Source: Marinilabiliales bacterium (GTDB lineage: Bacteria; Bacteroidota; Bacteroidia; Bacteroidales; F082). Taken from it: a DNA stretch of 18,465 nt. The notes under the pieces are model-generated. The model saw only the letters and a list, made by a program, of their open reading frames with translations. It was not told the DNA's origin and did not search any database. Shown piece after piece: positions 14,772-18,465 of this stretch. A program made the position numbers and the translations under genes. Each line of letters begins with the position of its first letter. Position 1 is the stretch's first letter. The DNA lies in NCBI GenBank assembly GCA_002869465.1, contig PKSW01000207.1:1-18465 (forward strand), in the 5' to 3' direction.

Positions 14772-16010
14772 TTATATCGCTGCTTTTAATTTGGAGAGGC
14801 TTGCTTTTCCAAATTTTTCTTCAGCATAAGCTGCGTTGATATGCAGTTTCTTAACACGTTTGTTCGAAGGCAACTCAAACATAGCATCAATTAAGATGGC
14901 TTCGATGATGGATCTAAGGCCCCTGGCTCCGAGCTTGAATTCAATGGATTTGTCAACGATGTAATCCAGTGCCTTATCATCGAAGCTCAGCGCTACGTCA
15001 TCCATATCAAATAACTTTGTAAATTGTTTGGTGATGGCATTTTTGGGTTCTACCAATATGCGTTTTAAAGTAGATTTTTCAAGCGGGTTCAGATAAGTGA
15101 GAACAGGCAATCGCCCTACAATTTCAGGAATCAATCCATAGGCTTTCAGGTCGCCCGGGGCAATGTATTGCAGCATATGTTCTTTGTCAATCTGCTCATC
15201 TTTTAAGCCTGAAAACGAATAACCGACCACATTGGTTCGTAACCTGGAAGCAATTCTTTTTTCAATTCCCTGAAAAGCACCACCTGCTATGAACAAAATA
15301 TTTTTTGTATTCACATTGATCATCTTCTGTTCAGGATGTTTCCTTCCTCCTTGTGGTGGCACATTAATATCAGTCCCTTCAAGTAGTTTCAGCATGGCTT
15401 GTTGCACCCCTTCGCCCGACACATCACGGGTAATAGAAGGATTGTCGCTTTTACGGGCAATTTTATCAATTTCGTCTATGAAAATAATGCCTTTCTCGGC
15501 AGCAGCCACATTATAATCGGCAGCTTGTAGCAGTCGTGTCAGAATACTTTCAACGTCTTCACCCACATACCCGGCCTCGGTTAATACCGTGGCATCAGCT
15601 ATGGCAAACGGAACATGCAACATCCGGGCAATGGTTCTTGCCAGTAATGTTTTTCCGGTTCCAGTTTCGCCTACAAGTACAATATTAGATTTTTCAATCT
15701 CCACTTCATTCTCATCTTCCCGCTGGGCAATTCTTTTATAATGGTTGTAAACAGCCACGGAAAGCACTCGTTTGGCTTCTTCTTGACCAATTACATATTT
15801 ATCGAGAAAAGCTTTTATTTCAGTAGGCTTTAAAACGGATGTTTTAATATCAGGGGCTTCAAATTTCCTTCCTGATTCCTCTTCGAGAATTATCCTGGCT
15901 TGTTCAATACAGAAATTACATATTTGCCCCTCAATTCCTGAGACCAGCAAAGAAGCTTCAGGTTTCTCCCTGCCACAAAAAGAGCAGTGTTCCTTCGTTT
16001 TTTTTGTCAT
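14772..16010 (-). CDS. clpX: ATP-dependent Clp protease ATP-binding subunit ClpX
   Basis: AAA+ unfoldase that feeds substrates into ClpP. The 412-residue protein has an N-terminal zinc-binding domain with Cys9, Cys12, Cys31 and Cys34. Walker A is GETGTGKT (114-121) and Walker B IIFIDE (175-180). Pore loop 1 is GYVG (147-150), and the RDVSGEGVQQAMLKLLEGT segment follows. Sensor 2 is GARGLRSI (361-368). The ClpP-docking loop, IGF in E. coli, appears to read VGY (262-264) here. The length is close to that of the E. coli protein (424). clpP ends 42 nt upstream, and a DUF4294 gene follows at the same distance. Confidence 0.97.
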   Translation of the reverse strand: MTKKTKEHCSFCGREKPEASLLVSGIEGQICNFCIEQARIILEEESGRKFEAPDIKTSVLKPTEIKAFLDKYVIGQEEAKRVLSVAVYNHYKRIAQREDENEVEIEKSNIVLVGETGTGKTLLARTIARMLHVPFAIADATVLTEAGYVGEDVESILTRLLQAADYNVAAAEKGIIFIDEIDKIARKSDNPSITRDVSGEGVQQAMLKLLEGTDINVPPQGGRKHPEQKMINVNTKNILFIAGGAFQGIEKRIASRLRTNVVGYSFSGLKDEQIDKEHMLQYIAPGDLKAYGLIPEIVGRLPVLTYLNPLEKSTLKRILVEPKNAITKQFTKLFDMDDVALSFDDKALDYIVDKSIEFKLGARGLRSIIEAILIDAMFELPSNKRVKKLHINAAYAEEKFGKASLSKLKAAI

Positions 16011-16052
16011 CTTAGTAAATTAAGTAGTTTCTCAAATAGCAATATTGAATGC

Positions 16053-16730
16053 TTATTTGCTGTTCGCGAGGAGCACTTCATCAATCATACCATAGTCTTT
16101 GGCTTCCTGTGATGTCATCCAATAATCACGATCAGCATCATTCCAAATCTTCTTATACGTATGTTTTGAATGATTGGCTATGATTTCATACAATTCTTTT
16201 TTCAATTTCTGAATTTCCCTTGCCGTAATTTCGATATCAGAAGCCTGTCCTTGGGCGCCACCCATGGGTTGATGTATCAATATCCTGGAGTGTTTCAGTG
16301 CGGTCCGCTTGCCCTTTTTACCGGCACAAAGCAAGATAGCTCCCATAGATGCTGCCATACCTGTACAAATGGTGGCTACATCAGGATTTATATACTGCAT
16401 GGTGTCATATATACCCAAACCGGCATATACCGAGCCACCCGGTGTATTCAAATAAATCTGGATATCTCTTTTGGCATCATTTGATTCGAGGAATAACAAT
16501 TGCGCCTGGATAATGTTGGCAACATAATCATCAATAGGTACACCGAGAAAGATGATACGGTCCATCATCAAACGAGAGAAGACATCCATCTGTGCAATGT
16601 TTAACTGTCTTTCCTCAATAATTGTAGGAGAGATGTAATTGCCATAGGCTGAGTTATATCTGTCAAGGGAAATACTGCTGATGCCCCTGTGTTTTACTGC
16701 ATAATCTCTGAATTCTTTACTGCTGTTCAT
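16053..16730 (-). CDS. clpP: ATP-dependent Clp protease proteolytic subunit ClpP
   Basis: Serine protease that forms a double heptameric ring working with ClpX. It has 225 residues. The catalytic triad is Ser128 (GMAASMGA), His153 (RILIHQPMGG) and Asp202 (ADRDYWMT), with the same 25- and 49-residue spacings as in E. coli. The N-terminal stretch of about 35 residues before ISPTIIEERQ is probably an extended leader or propeptide, somewhat longer than in E. coli. The handle helix EIQKLKKELYEIIANHS is present. It sits 6 nt after trigger factor and 42 nt before clpX, so it is almost surely co-transcribed with tig. Confidence 0.97.
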   Translation of the reverse strand: MNSSKEFRDYAVKHRGISSISLDRYNSAYGNYISPTIIEERQLNIAQMDVFSRLMMDRIIFLGVPIDDYVANIIQAQLLFLESNDAKRDIQIYLNTPGGSVYAGLGIYDTMQYINPDVATICTGMAASMGAILLCAGKKGKRTALKHSRILIHQPMGGAQGQASDIEITAREIQKLKKELYEIIANHSKHTYKKIWNDADRDYWMTSQEAKDYGMIDEVLLANSK

Positions 16731-16736
16731 AATACG

Positions 16737-18089
16737 CTATTTTGTGTTTGATGCAATTTCAAAAAACTTTTCCGAATCTACTTCTTTTTCCTGAATCTTT
16801 ACATGATCTTTAAAGGCTTTGATAAACTTCTCATCTAACAAATCATGATAAATACGCTGCTTTTCATCCTGGTTCTGAAGCACTGAATCGATGATCGCCT
16901 CTATCTGTGGATTTGAATCTGCATCACCGCCCATTGTTTTAAAGTAGGCTTTTACTTTATTCCTTACTTCATTTTCAGTTACTTTAATTTCGTCACCCAA
17001 CTGATCATGCAATTTGGATTCGATGAGTTGCCATTTGAATGTTTTGGCATAGCTATCGTATTGATCATCCAACTGCTCTTTGGTCATTTTTCCCTGATTA
17101 TTCTCCAATAGCCAACGTTTCATAAATTCATCAGGAAGTTGCAGGCCGGTTACTTTGATAAGCTCATTAATTGTATCTGCTAAAAACTGCCGGTCTGTAT
17201 CGCGTGAATAATGCGTTGATAGATCTTCTTTTACTTTTATTTTAAATGCTTTTTCATCTTTTACATCGTCATTTGGATAGACCTTTTTAAACAGATCTTC
17301 GTTTATTTCCGCTTCTTTTACACGGATAACGCTGTTGATTTCAAAATTGTAATCAGCAGATAATTTTTCATCAGGGCTATCATGCAGGTTGAGCAAGGAT
17401 TTAACTTTCGACTCATCCTTAAAAGCTTTCATCAGGTTGATCGTGATTTGGTCACGAATTTTACTTCCGATCAATTTATTTTGAATAACTTTTAATTTTA
17501 CATCTTCAATACGGATGTAGCCATCGTTTGTCACACCATTTTCAACTAGCGCACCTTTGTCATCCACTTCTGTGAACTTTCCTTGCAAAGCATCAGTAAT
17601 TTCTGCATTTTCAGGATGTTCTTCTTCGCCAAACCTGAGTTTTACATCATTTATGGCTTTATCCACCTCTTTGTCAGTTACTTTGATTTTGTAATAGGGA
17701 ACCTTTATTTTGTCTGATAGCTCAAATTCAAATTCCGGAGAAATACCAATGTCAAAATAAAAATCAAAATCTTTTTGGGTATCGAAATCAATCATGGTAG
17801 TTTTTTCGGAATTTGGTAATGGATATCCCAACACATTGAGTTTATTTTCGATGATGAAATTATTGAGGCCTTCGGATACTTTTTTATTGACGGCTTCTAC
17901 CATTACATTTTTACCATACATTTTTTTCACCATCCCCATTGGAACTTTGCCGGGCCTAAAACCCGGAATGGATGCTTTTTTCCGATAATCGGCCAATTGA
18001 GAATTAACTTCTCCAATGTAATCTTCTTCTTTGAGGTTGATGTGAATGATGGCGTTTAAATCATTCACCGCTTCTTTGGTGATATTCAT
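16737..18089 (-). CDS. tig: Trigger factor
   Basis: Ribosome-associated chaperone for nascent proteins, 450 residues. The N-terminal ribosome-binding signature is GFRPGKVP at residues 43-50, at the same position as in E. coli, inside IPGFRPGKVPMGMVKKMYG. The middle region (about 150-250), where the FKBP-type prolyl isomerase domain belongs, is hard to recognise. It has GKFTEVDDKG and KLIGSKIRDQITINL but lacks the GxxIPGFE-type core. The C-terminal arms are long, charged helices (about 255-440), as expected. It starts 29 nt after the tRNA-Leu 3' end and clpP begins 6 nt downstream, the conserved tig-clpP-clpX order. Confidence 0.92.
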   Translation of the reverse strand: MNITKEAVNDLNAIIHINLKEEDYIGEVNSQLADYRKKASIPGFRPGKVPMGMVKKMYGKNVMVEAVNKKVSEGLNNFIIENKLNVLGYPLPNSEKTTMIDFDTQKDFDFYFDIGISPEFEFELSDKIKVPYYKIKVTDKEVDKAINDVKLRFGEEEHPENAEITDALQGKFTEVDDKGALVENGVTNDGYIRIEDVKLKVIQNKLIGSKIRDQITINLMKAFKDESKVKSLLNLHDSPDEKLSADYNFEINSVIRVKEAEINEDLFKKVYPNDDVKDEKAFKIKVKEDLSTHYSRDTDRQFLADTINELIKVTGLQLPDEFMKRWLLENNQGKMTKEQLDDQYDSYAKTFKWQLIESKLHDQLGDEIKVTENEVRNKVKAYFKTMGGDADSNPQIEAIIDSVLQNQDEKQRIYHDLLDEKFIKAFKDHVKIQEKEVDSEKFFEIASNTK

Positions 18090-18118
18090 TAAATGTAGCT
18101 TTTATTCAAAATAAAAAG

Positions 18119-18200
18119 TGCGGATGAAGGGACTCGAACCCCCACGCCTCGCGGCACTAGATCCTAAGTCTAGCGCGTCTACCAATTTCGCCACATCCGC
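18119..18200 (-). tRNA. tRNA-Leu (anticodon UAG)
   Basis: The minus strand folds as a class II tRNA. The 7-bp acceptor stem is GCGGATG with CATCCGC, and the D-loop is GGCGAAATTGGTAGACGC. The anticodon stem CTAGA/TCTAG holds loop CTTAGGA, so the anticodon is TAG (18164-18166). There is a long GC-rich variable arm, then a T-arm with GGTTCGAGTCC. The long variable arm and UAG anticodon give leucine, reading CUN codons. The discriminator is A (18119). CCA is not encoded, since CTTTTT follows. Confidence 0.97.
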
Positions 18201-18225
18201 ATTTTTCTGTCGTAAAACAGGGCTG

Positions 18226-18233
18226 CAAATATA
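18226..18233 (-). promoter_or_regulatory. -7 box of tRNA-Leu (and possibly the tig-clp cluster)
   Basis: On the minus strand this reads TATATTTG, a perfect TAnnTTTG match 25 nt before the mature tRNA 5' end. No clear -33 element is seen. Only 29 nt separate the tRNA from tig, with no GC-rich terminator between, so this promoter could also drive trigger factor, clpP and clpX. Confidence 0.5.
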
Positions 18234-18301
18234 CTACTTATTTTAAATATTATGTTGCGAAAAATTAAGAGACGATTTCCTAATTATCAAATGGTTTTGA
18301 T

Positions 18302-18463
18302 TCATTCGACAATAGATGCAAATGTTTGAATAATGGATTTATATTCCTCACGTAAATCATCCATTTCACGCTTTTTAGCATGAAACAAGCAGAATATTTT
18401 CCAATCCTTTGCATTTGACTTAAAACACGTTTTATAATACCATGCAAAAATACCACTTACAGG
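18302..18463 (-). CDS. Unidentified protein, C-terminal 53 residues (5' end outside window)
   Basis: Reading the minus strand from the right edge, only one frame stays open, and it ends at TGA 18302-18304. The peptide (VSGIFAWYYKTCFKSNAKDW near its start, then KKREMDDLREEYKSII and a final FASIVE) has an ordinary composition with a helical, charged end. The other two frames hit stops within 11 codons. I do not recognise the family, and the fragment is too short to assign a function. If real, it is transcribed in the same direction as the tRNA, with about 100 nt between them. Confidence 0.45.
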   Translation of the reverse strand, partial: PVSGIFAWYYKTCFKSNAKDWKIFCLFHAKKREMDDLREEYKSIIQTFASIVE

Positions 18464-18465
18464 AA

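Noticed and set aside
18090..18118. AT-only imperfect hairpin between tRNA-Leu and tig (CTTTTTATT-TTG-AATAAAAG) as a terminator
   Set aside because: The stem has only one G-C pair and a bulge, so it would be too weak for an intrinsic terminator.
1..18465. CRISPR arrays, insertion sequences, prophage genes, toxin-antitoxin or defence systems
   Set aside because: No direct-repeat array, transposase, integrase or terminal inverted repeats were seen. All larger frames belong to metabolic, envelope or housekeeping families.

Overview
This window comes from a member of the Bacteroidota (Bacteroidetes). The signs are AT-rich coding DNA, several TAnnTTTG-type -7 promoter boxes, the C-terminus of a TonB-dependent receptor followed by a small outer-membrane protein, a DUF4294 protein, and the tig-clpP-clpX gene order. 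I cannot place it more precisely. No phage, insertion sequence or CRISPR array is visible. It looks like a compact chromosomal region, with genes nearly touching at most junctions.

Layout. Positions 1-1477 hold the 3' end of a TonB-dependent receptor and a secreted or outer-membrane beta-barrel-like protein. Positions 1592-6039 (+) form a four-gene tyrosine/homogentisate catabolic operon: hmgA, hppD, fahA and an FMN-binding split-barrel (flavin reductase-like) gene. Converging on it with a 17-bp 3' overlap is a long-form phenylalanine 4-monooxygenase (6023-7756, -). Together they cover phenylalanine to tyrosine, 4-hydroxyphenylpyruvate to homogentisate, ring cleavage, and final hydrolysis to fumarate and acetoacetate. 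The tyrosine aminotransferase, maleylacetoacetate isomerase and pterin-recycling steps are not in the window.

Positions 7851-10012 (+) hold a family-2-like glycosyltransferase and miaA. Facing them is pcm (10018-10668, -). Divergent from pcm are a Gfo/Idh/MocA oxidoreductase, then a lipoprotein that starts with TTG and a polyprenyl-phosphate sugar transferase that starts 2 nt after it. The last two look like envelope or exopolysaccharide functions.

Positions 14145-18200 (-) hold a proteostasis block read as tRNA-Leu(UAG), trigger factor, clpP, clpX and a DUF4294 exported protein. The right edge carries the last 53 codons of an unidentified minus-strand gene.

The most interesting leads are the tyrosine operon that lacks a maleylacetoacetate isomerase but ends in a flavoprotein-like gene, the enlarged phenylalanine hydroxylase with a roughly 270-residue C-terminal module, a perfect 14-bp palindrome before the lipoprotein/sugar-transferase pair, and the DUF4294 gene at the end of the Clp cluster. 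I found no clearly undescribed multi-gene system. The rest reads as ordinary chromosomal genes.
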